NCBI GenBank assembly: GCA_029204225.1
Contig: CM055096.1
Location: forward strand, 47,935,079 to 47,999,078
Reading direction: 5' to 3'
Source of the DNA: Diphasiastrum complanatum
Lineage: Eukaryota; Streptophyta; Lycopodiopsida; Lycopodiales; Lycopodiaceae
DNA: 64,000 bases
Below the pieces are notes generated by a model. The model ran no database searches. It saw only the letters and a program-made list of their open reading frames with translations, and was not told the origin of the DNA. Of the stretch, positions 44,521 to 56,136 are shown piece by piece (the stretch's first letter is position 1; each line of letters starts with the position of its first letter). Both the position numbers and the translations under genes were made by a program.

Positions 44521-46379
44521 ACGCTAGGGATCAGAAGATCAACAACCCGTAAGTTAATTGTGACTATAAGAGAATTGGGGCCCTTATGTGTATAAGGTCA
44601 TAATTAATGGTTGAAAAGGCCTAAACTCATGATGGTGGATTTATATGGGTCTATCAGTGAGTCATTGGGGAACTGGATGACGTGGCCCATATAGGTTGCA
44701 GAGGTGTCCAATGAGGTGTCACAATGCATTACTAGTGGTGCATGGGCCTTGAGGGTATAAGTATATCTATTGGGCTCTCACTAGTGTATCCTTGATTGTG
44801 AGACTAGTAGTCGTATGTTGCTGGTGTGATGCCTCATTCCTCTTTGAGATCGATCCATAGCTTGGGGGCTAGATTCGTTCGATCTAGGATTGGTTGGGTT
44901 GGTTTGGTTTGTCAACCATCAGTACCCTTTGTGGTTGCTTGTTTTGGCATGCTTAGAATAGGATCCTTGGTTTAAGACTTTATAAAAAATAGTACTTATG
45001 TTATGTATTAAAAGGAAACTTAATCACAACATATTCAGCACCTCCAAAACAAGTTATCAGCCAAGGGTTTACTCTAAAATCGTCTCTTTTCAACCGACAT
45101 GCATAAAGAACCTTCTTATCCATTTTGCGTGCAAGAAAATCTTGCTTCCAAATGTTGAAAATACCCAAAAATTTTGCCAGAAGATCTTGAACTTGGTTAT
45201 GGAAGCATGAACAACCCAACCAAATCATTTTGATACCAATTTTTTTTATCACACTAAAAATTCGGCAATTAAGATTGAATTAGGATTTTTTTTCTCTAGA
45301 ACTATTTATTATCTGAAAAAAAGAAGCTTTATTTTCTCACTTATACCCCCGTCCCTTTTATTTTGTATAAATGTCTATAAAAGTGCTTTTCATCCCGCAA
45401 AAAAAGTGCTCAAAAAAAACTTTCGAGTCTGTATAATATACATGAGATCTTTCGAAGAATTAGGTGAAACCCCAAATTTCATCTTCAAACTTGAAATTTA
45501 TAATCATAGGATCATTTTTTGAATAGTTTTATTGAAAATTCCAATTTGAACAATTGGCTTGTACATGTACAAGTTGGAGCATGCAAACAACTACTTAATC
45601 TTCATGGATGACATCTTTCATAAACTTTATAAAATGCTCGAAGCTTAGTGCATGATATAAGCATTGATTTGGACTCTAGCACTTAAAATGATATCATATT
45701 TATAGACTCATAGTTGAAATATAATAAATTAAGCATAAGCTCCCAAATGAATATAAAAAATGATAGACGTTTGAGGTGAAGTGTATTCATGCTATGGGAT
45801 ATAGGTGTGTCTACCTAGAAATTGGTGCTTAATTAGGGTGCCATAGCCCAACAAAGGGCCGTACATTAAACTTAAGGCCCTCACAAGGGCACATGAGGGC
45901 CATACATCAAAGTTATTTTTAAGCCCTTCCCAAATATCAACACTTTAGATGAACCATTCTTCTTATGAAGCAAAGACTCACGAGCATGACTTGAGAACCA
46001 ATGCATCAAGAGTTTTATTGAATATTCTTGACCATTTGTACTTGAAAGGACCTACTTAGAATGTTTATGTATGGTGAAAAGACTATAAAAAAACAAAATT
46101 TATGCAATAAACGAAGGGGTTAAAGAGCATAATGACGTATAGCATAACCATATAGTGTCATGAAATAGTCATTGAGTCATCCATATACCAGATTATAACC
46201 TCTTAGTGGCATCAACAATCATGAAGGTATCATTTGTGAGGATTGTGTTTGCCATTGTGTGATTGGGTTGAAAAAATTGACTCTAAGAAATGAGAGACTT
46301 TTGACAAAATTTCCAGAATTCACACATGTGGGGAATGTCCAAAAGAGTGACTGATCTTAATTAAGCTTTGTGATTCGCA
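44521..46379. other. non-coding, partly LTR-like; no gene seen
   Basis: 44580-44960 has an LTR-like composition (GGTATAAGTATATCTATTGGG as a possible TATA region, then CTTGGGGGCTAGATTCG). The rest, to 46379, is AT-rich and I recognise nothing in it. Confidence 0.35.
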
Positions 46380-47110
46380 CTATAACCTGATTCTAGATTG
46401 ATCAACAAAATCTAGTTCAGAAGAAATGGCTAGATCACAATCTAACATGCTAATCAACAGAATGTAGTAGCAATGAATCAAAGAATGAGTAAAAATACAA
46501 GGTTTCAGTGTATGAGCCTTAGCCTCAACACGAGTTAGAGAGAGAGAGAGAGCTAGAGAGATAACAAGCAATATTTGTTTAGATCCAAAATGGCATGAGA
46601 TAGCTACAAAACTTTGGTTCTTCATCATTGATTGTGTGGAGAGCTACACATATTTATGGAGATTGAGGTAGCTCGAGGTAGAACCACATCTATCCATTCC
46701 AAAATGACATCTAAAGTGACATCTAGAGTCTCTGTGACATTTGTCACTTGGCATGCATGAAATTCTACCAACTTTTTACAAGTGTACAAGTTCTAACTAT
46801 AAATGTCCAAATCATCATGCATGTGTCCATTAAACTTTGTGCATGCATTGCATGTCACTATGGATCACTTACAATTAATGCATGTGAGTTGCCACGAGTT
46901 TCTACAAGCATAATCATGCTAATTCTATGTCTACAAACTATATGCAAGTTGCATTTATCAAACTAGATAATACATAACCATGTAGCTCGAGTTCTATGTA
47001 GGCCAAACTTGGCATTTTGCATTAATGAGCTACATACTTGCATGGTACAACATTTGTAGCAAGCCAAGAAATCAATATGGATTGTTTTTCATTTTGTAGC
47101 AAGCCAAGAA
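46380..47110 (-). repeat. possible copia H 3' LTR
   Basis: Adjoins the truncated gag on its 3' side. On the minus strand it contains TCCATAAATATGTGTAGC as a possible TATA box and a (CT)n stretch (46537-46552). A 30-base word (ending TTTCTTGGCTTGCTACAAA on the minus strand) is repeated at 47057-47086 and 47097-47126. No second copy of the LTR was found, so the assignment is tentative. Confidence 0.35.
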
Positions 47111-47111
47111 A

Positions 47112-47804
47112 TCAATATGGATTGTATGCTTGAGAGAATTGGTTCTTACTCCTTCCTTTCTGCTTGCCTTTGACAAAGAGGGCTTTGTCACTTCCACCAT
47201 GTTCAAGTTTGTTCATCCTGGAGAGTTTATAGCTTTGTCTAGATTCTTCAGAAATAAGAATTCCTTGGAGAGTTTCTAGATTAGATAACTCCTCCTTAAT
47301 AGCAAAAGACTGAACAAGATTATCATAGTCATCTCTCAAGCCATTCAGTATGACTTGAACTAGCTCAACTTGGTTAATGGTAACACCAGCACAGGAAAGC
47401 TCTCTATGTAAATCTTTAACTCCCATAACATAGTTAGATGCACTCTCGTCACTTCTTTGGAAACTTTGGAAAATTTGATTCCTAAGAGTGAGTATTCTAG
47501 AAGTATTCTTTGCTTCATAGATGGTCTTTAGTGCATCCCAAGCTTCTTTGGTTGTAGTGCAAGATCCTATCTCTCTCAAAATTTCATTAGATACATTCAT
47601 CTTAATGAAATGTAGAGCCATTCTAGCTCTCTTCTTATATTTAGGAAATTCAACCTGTGCTTGAGGCTCCTCCTCAACACCAAGCACAATATCCATAACA
47701 TCATGGAGAATCAAAACAGACTCCATTCTTAGCTTCCAAATCAAGTAATTAGAAGTGTTTAGTCTTTCACTGGCTTCTAGAAGATATCCTCCCTGAGATG
47801 CCAT
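47112..47804 (-). CDS. copia H gag ORF (230 aa, uninterrupted)
   Basis: The best-preserved gag frame in the window. MASQGGYLLEASERLNTSNY opens it, with NYLIWKLRMESVLILHDVMD, TTKEAWDALKTIYEAKNTSR, ILTLRNQIFQSFQRSDESAS, NYVMGVKDLHRELSCAG and VILNGLRDDYDNLVQSFAIK following in the usual UBN2/retrotran_gag order. It ends in a basic stretch (FVKGKQKGRSKNQFSQ) where the zinc knuckle should begin. Protease and pol are absent; the frame runs into a 30-bp duplication and LTR-like DNA. A weak primer-site match (minus GGTAATCAGAGTCAG) lies near 48181-48195, giving a leader of about 380 bases. Confidence 0.85.
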   Translation of the reverse strand: MASQGGYLLEASERLNTSNYLIWKLRMESVLILHDVMDIVLGVEEEPQAQVEFPKYKKRARMALHFIKMNVSNEILREIGSCTTTKEAWDALKTIYEAKNTSRILTLRNQIFQSFQRSDESASNYVMGVKDLHRELSCAGVTINQVELVQVILNGLRDDYDNLVQSFAIKEELSNLETLQGILISEESRQSYKLSRMNKLEHGGSDKALFVKGKQKGRSKNQFSQAYNPY

Positions 47805-47874
47805 TATAATGAAGACTTCTTAGTTATTCGATTGAGATATGTTTGAGCTTGTTCCTATCAGACTTAGAGTTGCT

Positions 47875-48075
47875 GCTCTCTTTCACTATAGGTATTTTCA
47901 AGGTTGAACTACCTTCCTATGTGAAACACTTGCAACTATATTTGAGATGAATCTCAAATATTCCACAAGACAAGTTATCTAGATCATACACAAAAAAGTG
48001 GTTTGAGATACTTTGGCTGGTTTGAATCCTACTTTTGGCACGTGTGAAATACTTCAAAAGAAAACACTATTGAAA
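47875..48075. repeat. copy 1 of a dispersed ~200-bp segment
   Basis: Shares with 50510-50720 the words CTCTCT-CACTATAGG, CTTGCAAC-A, GAGATGA and GCACGTGTGAAATAC in the same order. It lies in the leader of copia H. Confidence 0.5.
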
Positions 48076-48292
48076 CTCAGAAGGCTCAAAGGGTGTTCAA
48101 ATACTTCAAGCTCGATCTTGATCTACATAATTGAAATGTAACCTTCTCAGATTTATCAATAAAGTGGGATTTTTCTCAAACTGACTCTGATTACCTTCTA
48201 GGTTTCAGTGTTCAGTAAAAGCGTCAGTTGTAAGACCGCTTCAAACTTTTTAATTTGGCACATAGCTAAGGGTCGTATCTCGGGACGCCAGC

Positions 48293-48356
48293 GGTATGCC
48301 GTCGGGACCATTCGGTCCGTGGTGCCAACGATATGTTGTCGGGACCATTTGGTCCA
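48293..48356. repeat. short tandem repeat with GGACCA palindromes
   Basis: GTCGGGACCATTCGGTCC and GTCGGGACCATTTGGTCC occur about 38 bases apart, each a small inverted repeat. Confidence 0.7.
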
Positions 48357-48464
48357 AGAACTGGTTGTCTTCATATTTGTCGCGGCTTGTGGTTCTGAGT
48401 GTTCCTTGCATGAACGTGAATGGGTTAAGCCCTCGGGGAACGGGCTCTAACTTGTCGGCTGAGT

Positions 48465-48770
48465 TGGATGGCTTGCTTGGGTGGAAGTTACCTGTTTATG
48501 GCTGTCTAGTCTGGCGTGGCGCCAGGTTGGCCACCAGCGCTCGTGGCGAAGCTTTCAGTTGGTTAAGTCTGATGTAAGTCAGACCACTTGCTTGGAATGG
48601 ATGTTACTCGTTTGTAATGAAGCTTCAAGTTGGTCAAGTTTGATGTATGTCGGACGGCTTGCTTGGAGGGAAGTCACCCACATCAGGACCTCCGATCTGG
48701 CATGGCCCCAGGTTGGATCTCAATGTTGGTTTTTGAACTTCCAGTTTGTTAAGTTTGATTGTTGTTGGCG
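48465..48770. repeat. minisatellite, three units of 71-117 bp
   Basis: Units start at about 48465, 48580 and 48651 with (G)G(A)C-GCTTGCTTGGA-GGAAGT and end with GTTAAGT-TGATGTATGTC. The middle unit lacks about 45 bases. The 131-codon frame crossing it (48481-48876) is a by-product of the repeat. Confidence 0.65.
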
Positions 48771-48879
48771 AGTTGGCTGCTTGTATGTCAAGTGGGTTTG
48801 GATGGCAAGAGTTGAAGACTGGGAAGCTGAGTTGTGGTTCCCGGCTCCCTTTGGGATGCCTGCGCTATGTAAATAATAA

Positions 48880-49500
48880 TAAAATAACTTAAACTTAGGA
48901 TTAGAACTTAGACTTAAGAAACTTAAGCTTAGAAATATTTGTCTTAGGTTGTCTTAAGTTTCAAGTTAGAAACTTTTAAAGTTCTAAGTCCTAAGTTAGG
49001 AGTTCTAAAATGGCTAGTTTTAAATTAATCCCATAAGTTAGTAAATACTTATGGTAGACCGTCCTTGCTATAAAAGGAGGTATTTGCCATGTACACAACA
49101 CTTTTGAGATTAAGCTATCAAGCTCTCTATTTTTGAGACTATCTTTCTATTTCATTTGTGTTCCCTTTGGGAAGGAGCATAGCTTGAGGGAAGGTGCTTG
49201 GGCCTCCTCTTGCCTCCTTCTCGTCAGCTGTATTGTGGCATGTATTTATTTGATTGATTATTAGTTAGCCGCAATCTATCATTCCATTTTCCCTTGTGGG
49301 TGTTAATCTAGGATCTAGTTTAGTAACCCTGCTAGTTGGGTAAGCCTTAGCAAGGATTGATTATTTATTGTTTTTCGATAGTTTCATTTCCGTTCCGGGC
49401 ACTAGTTGGGCAAGCCTTAGTGCATTCATTTTCGTTAAGTATTTCCGTTTGAAGCTTTTGGTAGGAACTTAAAAGGTGGATGATCTTCTCTATACTACAC
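48880..49500 (+). promoter_or_regulatory. LTR-like promoter region with TATA box
   Basis: CTTGCTATAAAAGGAGG at about 49068 is a strong TATA context. It is preceded by degenerate ACTTAAG/CTTAAGT words (48885-48990) and followed by a duplicated GCTAGTTGGG-AAGCCTTAG-(A/G) (49331 and 49400). The layout resembles U3-R-U5 of an LTR, but no paired copy, clear ends or primer site were identified. Confidence 0.35.
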
Positions 49501-50614
49501 CACATCGTGAGTAGATCCAACGGATAAACCAGATTTACTTCCAATAGAGTTTTGAAAGAATTTGTCTTGCAAAGTGGAAAAGTCGGGTCTTTTAAACAGA
49601 CGTTCAATTTCTCTAATATTTTCAGCATCGTCTAGGCTTGCAAGGAGTTTGGCAGAAGGATTAGCAGCAAGCTCAATGGACGCATCTATCATGTGTTGGC
49701 AGAGAAAGAAAAAGTCAACTGTGCTTTGATAACCTCTCTAGCAAGTTTGTGAAGCACAGAAAGAAAGCATTGAGTTAATTATGTGTAGAGGCCCCAGGGG
49801 AAAATGCTCAGGTAGTTCATCATGTACCAGATGGCATGGTCAAACCAGATAATGGAGGACTGATTTTTGCATTTGTCACCACATCTACATTTGAAGAAAT
49901 GACCTTTTTAGTTCCAAATTCTAGCTTGATGAAGATTAATTATATTGAAATCGGTGTCAAAATAACCGCGAATTCGTGCCCAGTTTTGCTCAAAAGGGCA
50001 ACGAGAGGGCTCAAATTTGTTCATACGTATGATATTATCAAAGGCAATGGGAGTCTCAAGAATGGAGTTCTTGTTCAAGGCAGCAAGTTTGCAAGTTTGT
50101 ACTTCTTTGTTAGTGAGGTGTGCGAGAATAATCCAGAGATCGATAGGTAGTGGAACAAGAAAATTAACAGTGGGTAAGCTTCAAAGCTTGTAAGCAGTAT
50201 GGGCAGACTTGAGTTCAATAGTGCGTGAAAGGACAAAGGGGACTTCACAATTTTTGGATTGGCAAAATTTAAAAGTGGATATATTACCAGTGTCATAGAT
50301 TTCTTGGAAAAAAGTTTCAACTTGTGAGGCGCTATCCTCGTCCAAAACTTCTAAAAAGGCAAGAGGATGTGAGGCGGAGGTGACTTGATGATAGTAGGAG
50401 TGGGATCAATAGAGAGAGCATCACTTTCTTTTTCAAGATAGAAAAAAACTTTTTTGATATGAGAATTATAAAAGTGGAGATAAATAAAAGTGATGAACAA
50501 AAAATGTTTCTTCTCTCTCACTATAGGATCCAATAATGGTGGGGTACCATCTCCAATGCAAGATCTTGCAACAAACTGTGAGATGATTTTCACTAGGTAT
50601 CTCAATCTCTCCAA
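49501..50614 (-). pseudogene. unassigned decayed coding sequence
   Basis: I do not recognise this. Minus-strand frames show coherent stretches with ordinary amino-acid composition: MERLRYLVKIISQFVARSCI, then after a frame change LAFLEVLDEDSASQVETFFQ, KNCEVPFVLSRTIELKSAH, and IDLWIILAHLTNKEVQTCKL. They lie just downstream of a gypsy-like gag and could belong to the same element, but no protease, RT, RNase H or integrase motif is visible. A 104-codon plus-strand frame (49836-50150) overlaps and seems less likely. Confidence 0.35.
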
Positions 50615-50720
50615 AACTAGATCTACTTCACATCAAATGATGGAGTATGGGCACGGTTAGGATCAAACACTCTTAGCACGTGTGAAATACACTAAGAAAC
50701 CAAATTTGACTCAAATACAA
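50510..50720. repeat. copy 2 of the dispersed ~200-bp segment
   Basis: Counterpart of 47875-48075, including GCACGTGTGAAATAC at about 50678. Confidence 0.5.
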
Positions 50721-50866
50721 TGATATTGCATAAAACAAAATGGCTAAGATCTCAAAACAATGTCTATATCACATATAGATGAGATTGGTAAGCATTTAAC
50801 TATGATTTTGGATCAAACAAGCAATCTCTTGACCAAACCAAATGTGTCCACCCAGGTCTAGGTGCC

Positions 50867-52060
50867 CTACCTAACCCTCTTCAAAGGCTTATAACTTTTG
50901 ATTGGCACACTTTCAACTGGCAAAGTTTCTACTTGCAATGAACAGACAGGAGCAGTAGGTTTGGATCGAGATGGGCAGTCCTTCACGTGATGTTCGATAC
51001 CACAGTTTTCACAAGCTGGAGGAAAGCGGAGTTTATCTGGGAAGCGAATACTAGGATGCTTACCTGCATAGATAAAACATCCTCGTATTGCTAAGAGTTG
51101 ATGTGCAGCAAATACAACGTGGTTGGGATCATAAGTTTGGGCATTAGGGTCCACTGCTTGGGCATTAGAATCATATGTATAATAAACAATTGTCTCAGTG
51201 GGGTACTGATGTTGAGTATGGTCTTCCACATAGTAGGTTGTTGGATCGATAATATTGGGATGAAGATAATGTACAGCTTGTTGTGGAGCAAGTTGGTTAA
51301 CGACAAACTATTGACGTGGTGGTTGGTGCTGATTTGTTACAATTGGTCGTGGTTGGTATACCCCTGGTCGTGGCATAGGCAGTTGTGGAGGGTAGGGGCG
51401 GTATGCTTGATAGATGGTGGGTCCGGGTGCTGCTGGAAAATGGTTTCATAGTTGAGGGCATTTATTAGCAGTATGATGTTGTGAGCAGATTGGACACCAG
51501 ACATTTTTTCGTGCTAGAAAAGATTTCTCAGCAATCTGTTTCATGGCAGTTTGGAAATCGGCAGTGAGTTTATCCATATGAGATTGTTGAGCTTTTTGCT
51601 GGGTTTCCATTTGATGCAAAAGTTCAGAAGATTGGGCAACATTTTTAGACTTTGGGTGATTAAGGCGATCGGGATTCTTAGATTTCTTTTCACAATGATC
51701 AAAGTCATCGTCGAAACCTTCGTCTTCTTCACGGATAGCATCAATCATCACGTCTTTAAGTTGATCATAAAGGTCAACTAGTTTTAGTTCTCGGCGGATG
51801 TTTCTAGGCAATCCAACCAAGAACAGTTTTATGGCCATTCGTTTAGTGATGTTTTTGTCAACACATTAGACCTTGAGATGTTTAAAGAGCTCGAAGTAGT
51901 TTCGAACAAACTCATCGTGACGCATCTTGATATGGGTAATTTGGATGAATGGGCTATGAGTCAGTTTGGATGGTTTGAAACGCTTTATGAGGGCGTCTTT
52001 GAGAGTGGCCAAAGAAGCATGTTTGAGCCCATTCATGTGAAACAATTTTATGCTTGTATT
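50867..52060 (-). pseudogene. gypsy-like gag with two non-canonical zinc knuckles
   Basis: From the right: ASLATLKDALIKRFKPSKLT, MRHDEFVRNYFELFKHLKV, a stop, then a 131-codon frame (51446-51838) MAIKLFLVGLPRNIRRELKL with a coiled-coil-like Gln-rich stretch and the knuckle CPICSQHHTANKC. After a break, the 50867-51229 frame has a Tyr/Asp/Gln-rich region and the knuckle CENCGIEHHVKDC. Both have Cys-x2-Cys-x3-His-x4-Cys spacing, one residue shorter than the usual x4. The capsid-like part fits Ty3/gypsy Retrotrans_gag; a host zinc-finger origin is less likely. Confidence 0.6.
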
Positions 52061-52169
52061 TTATTACAGTTATTCAGCTTTATACATGAGTCCTTCGACG
52101 ATATTGTTTTTGGTTGATTGTATAAAGTAAATGTCAAAATGGATTGGAATTTTCCTTATTAAGTTTTCT

Positions 52170-52737
52170 GCAATTTTAAAATTGAAAACAATTTTAAATG
52201 TGTTCATATACTACTTTGAAGATGAATTACGAATGCACATGGCTAAACAAATTTTATAGTAGTAGTTTTATGATCTCTTTTTTACTTTGTCGAAAAGACT
52301 TTAGAATAGAAGACGTATTTTCTCTTGATGCTTATGGCAAAGACTTTGTAGTAGTTTTATGATCTCTTTTTTCCTTTGTCAAAAACACTTTAGAATAGAG
52401 GGAGGAAATATTTTATAGTCATTTGGAGAGTACATATCCTAGTCAAACTCGCCCATCTCCTCATTGTCTTTTCTGATTTCAAAAGCCAGGATCCCCTCCT
52501 CTCTTGTATTCATTCACCTTGGCTTGGGGGTGAAGTAGTTAGGGTATTGACTAGCCATTTTTTGTTAGTTGGGTAGTTTTGCTCCACAAGTATCCTTTTG
52601 GTTGCATGTAACATGATTTAAGAAGATCTTCACTTGGCGATTGTTGTAGTTGTTATGGGAGCTTAAGGTGGAGAGTGCTTTATGTGTACGTTACTGTATT
52701 GCATGATCTATGATCTTGTTTCAAACAAATTTTAACT
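52170..52737 (+). repeat. LTR (F-like), with a direct repeat inside
   Basis: Ends directly at a primer site (52738). The last 100 bases resemble the copia F 3' LTR (GGGAGCTTAAGGTGGAGAGTG). A 54-base segment (GTAGTAGTTTTATGATCTCT) recurs at 52259 and 52348. The left border is unclear. Confidence 0.55.
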
Positions 52738-52750
52738 TGGTATCATAGAC
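52738..52750 (+). promoter_or_regulatory. primer-binding site of the F-like LTR
   Basis: TGGTATCATAGAC, a two-mismatch version of the initiator-Met type site. About 90 bases of leader or gag start follow before copia I begins. Confidence 0.65.
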
Positions 52751-52843
52751 GTACAGGATTGTACACAATATAGTGTAGTCGTTGAAGAGAGCTTCGGAAA
52801 AAATGATTTTTCCAAAAAGTTTGAGGTTTACGGTGGTCATATG

Positions 52844-53961
<1,118 letters not shown>

Positions 53962-53963
53962 AG

Positions 53964-53976
53964 TGGTATCAGAGCC
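53964..53976 (+). promoter_or_regulatory. copia I primer-binding site
   Basis: TGGTATCAGAGCC, exact initiator-Met type site. Confidence 0.93.
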
Positions 53977-54002
53977 CTCGTTCCAAACTATTATTAGTAT
54001 TC

Positions 54003-54860
54003 AAAACTGTTTTACTATACTTAGATCATTCAACATTGAAGGCACATCTTTAGAAATCCGCTTGATCAACAAGTTCAACGGTGATGACTTCCACATGTGG
54101 AAGTTAGAGATGAAGATGATTCTCACAAAAAAAGAACTATGGGGATACATCAATGGTTTGATAGTCAAGTTGGCTAAACCTGACATGCTAACCACTTGGG
54201 AAGCTAAGGATGGCAAAGCTCTTGCCATTGTATCTCTGAATCAAAGATTCACAAATAGCTCACGTAGCTAACTGTTCCAGCTCCAAAGAGGCATGGGACA
54301 TTCTTACTGGTCTATACGAAACGACATATATATAGACTCATCTCTTCTTGAGGACAAAAGTTTCTGTCACTCAAGATGAGAGAAGCAACCTCAATCACTG
54401 ATCATCTAAATAAATTCAAACAACTACTCAATCAGTTAGCTGTAGTAGGTTTGCCAGTATCATACAAATATGCTAACATATCTCTTGTGTCCAATCTTCC
54501 TCCCTCTTACGATAATCTAGTATTGCTACTACTTAGCAATGTTCCTGACCTATCTCTGCAAAAGGTAACAACAAGTTTATTGCAAGAAAAAGGAAGAAGA
54601 AAAAGCTTATTCACCTCGAGTTCGAAGACAGGCGCTCTCTATTTGAATAAGCAACAGCTCTAGAAGAAGAAATCTTCGAAGGACAATAAGACAAAAGCTG
54701 AACAAACTTATTCAGACCAGCAATCACAACAACACAATCGACAACATCAAAAGACCAAGACCAGACTCTTTTGCAAGTACTACAAGAGAACCAATCACGA
54801 CATCAAGGATTGTCGAGTTCTCAAGCATAACGAAGCAAAGAAGAAGATGCAGTAGGATGG
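54003..54860 (+). pseudogene. copia I gag
   Basis: LINKFNGDDFHMWKLEMKMI, LTTWEAKDGKALAIVSLNQR, then, after a frame change, REATSITDHLNKFKQLLNQL and VVGLPVSYKYANISLVSNLP. The knuckle FCKYYKRTNHDIKDC has Tyr where the second Cys belongs, paralleling Phe in copia G. Several stops divide the frame. Confidence 0.88.
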
Positions 54861-55101
54861 AGGATCTGATTCTGCCATAATCTCTCTCGAAGACCCAACA
54901 CTTCTAATCATATAAGATGAACTCGTTAAAGGAGCCATGGATTGGTACCTCGATTCTAGTGCTTCTTAGCACATGACTTCATGTAAGTTCTTATTCGAAG
55001 ACCACACATCAGCAGATTCGAAGTATGTCTACTTTGGTGACTCAAGTACACTACAGATTGAAGGCAAATGATCTATTCGCCTTTATCTTCGAAATGGTAA
55101 A
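54861..55101 (+). pseudogene. copia I protease
   Basis: AMDWYLDSSAS then a stop and HMTSCKFLFEDH. The usual DSGAS reads DSSAS, a Gly-to-Ser change next to the catalytic Asp. YFGDSSTLQIEGK follows. Probably inactive. Confidence 0.82.
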
Positions 55102-56136
55102 TTGACCTTGCTCAAGGATGTACTATATGTACCCAAACAGACCAAAAATTTATTGTCAGTCAACAAGCTCACTGATGAGGGCTGTAGAGCCTTGTTCAAT
55201 TCGAAACAATGTACCATTTTGGACAAGAACGATAAATTAATCTTCTCTAAAAACAGAGAAGGTAATTTGTACATTATGGGTCATGAATATGCACTTTCTA
55301 CTAATGTGAGTACTTCAAATGCCCAATTATGGCATCAAATATTAGGACACCTAAACATGAGATCAATCTTGTATATGCATCATAATAGCATGGTCAAGGA
55401 TTTAAATCTTGATGCTACCTCCACTGACATTCGACATGTCTGTGAGATGTGCCTACTAGGTAAACAACCTAGATCAAGTTTCCCAAGGGGACAAGCCACT
55501 AGAGCTGAGTCCAATCTAGAATCGATACATAGTGATCTGTGTGGCCCTATGAGTACTCCCTCTCTGGGCTCAACACTATGTTTTATCAGTTTTATCGATA
55601 ATGATTCAAGATTTACCAACATTATGCTCATTAAGAACAAGTCAGAGGCATTCAATTGTTTCAAAGACTCCAAACAATTCGCTGAGACACAGATTGGTCA
55701 ACGACTCAAGACCCTTCGTACAAACAATGGTGGAGAGTTCATGTCAGACGAAATGTCCGACTATTTGGCATCATTTGGCATTCATCATCAGTTCACCACC
55801 AGCTACACACCACAACAGAATGGAGTAGCCGAAAGGAAGAACCGAACATTACTAAATGTAGCACGATCAGTGATGTCAAATGCTCAGCTCACCAAGAATT
55901 TTTGGGTTGATGCTATTTTAACGGCTTGCTATATGCAGAACTATTCGAGTACCAAAGCAGTCAACTCAAAGACTCGCTTCGAAGCTTTCTATGGCTACAA
56001 ACTAAGTCTAAGAAACCTTCGAGTGTTTGGTTGTCTTTGCTATGTACACATTCCCTCTGATCTGAAAAAGAAGCCTGACCATGTTAGCTGCAGAAGTATC
56101 TTTACTGGATATTCAACATCACACAAAGAATATTGA
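55102..56136 (+). CDS. copia I GAG-pre-integrase and integrase ORF (344 aa)
   Basis: The longest uninterrupted frame in the window. LLKDVLYVPKQTKNLLSVNK opens it, then the finger (WHQILGHLNMRSILYMHHNS ... HVCEMCLLGKQPRSSF), the first catalytic Asp in LESIHSDLCGPMSTPS, and the Glu in [20 protein letters not shown]. The second catalytic Asp is replaced: RTNNGGEF instead of RTDNGGEF. The C-terminus reads NLRVFGCLCYVHIPSDLKKK and stops after STSHKEY. Structurally complete as a domain, but the Asp-to-Asn change predicts loss of strand transfer. Confidence 0.9.
   Translation: MTLLKDVLYVPKQTKNLLSVNKLTDEGCRALFNSKQCTILDKNDKLIFSKNREGNLYIMGHEYALSTNVSTSNAQLWHQILGHLNMRSILYMHHNSMVKDLNLDATSTDIRHVCEMCLLGKQPRSSFPRGQATRAESNLESIHSDLCGPMSTPSLGSTLCFISFIDNDSRFTNIMLIKNKSEAFNCFKDSKQFAETQIGQRLKTLRTNNGGEFMSDEMSDYLASFGIHHQFTTSYTPQQNGVAERKNRTLLNVARSVMSNAQLTKNFWVDAILTACYMQNYSSTKAVNSKTRFEAFYGYKLSLRNLRVFGCLCYVHIPSDLKKKPDHVSCRSIFTGYSTSHKEY

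Noticed and set aside
48481-48876. 131-codon plus-strand frame, Trp- and Val-rich
   Set aside because: Covers a minisatellite whose units happen to keep frame; no domain recognised.
49501-52060. Endogenous pararetrovirus (caulimovirid) origin
   Set aside because: A zinc-knuckle gag followed by unknown coding could suggest it, but I see no movement protein, RT or RNase H motif to support it.
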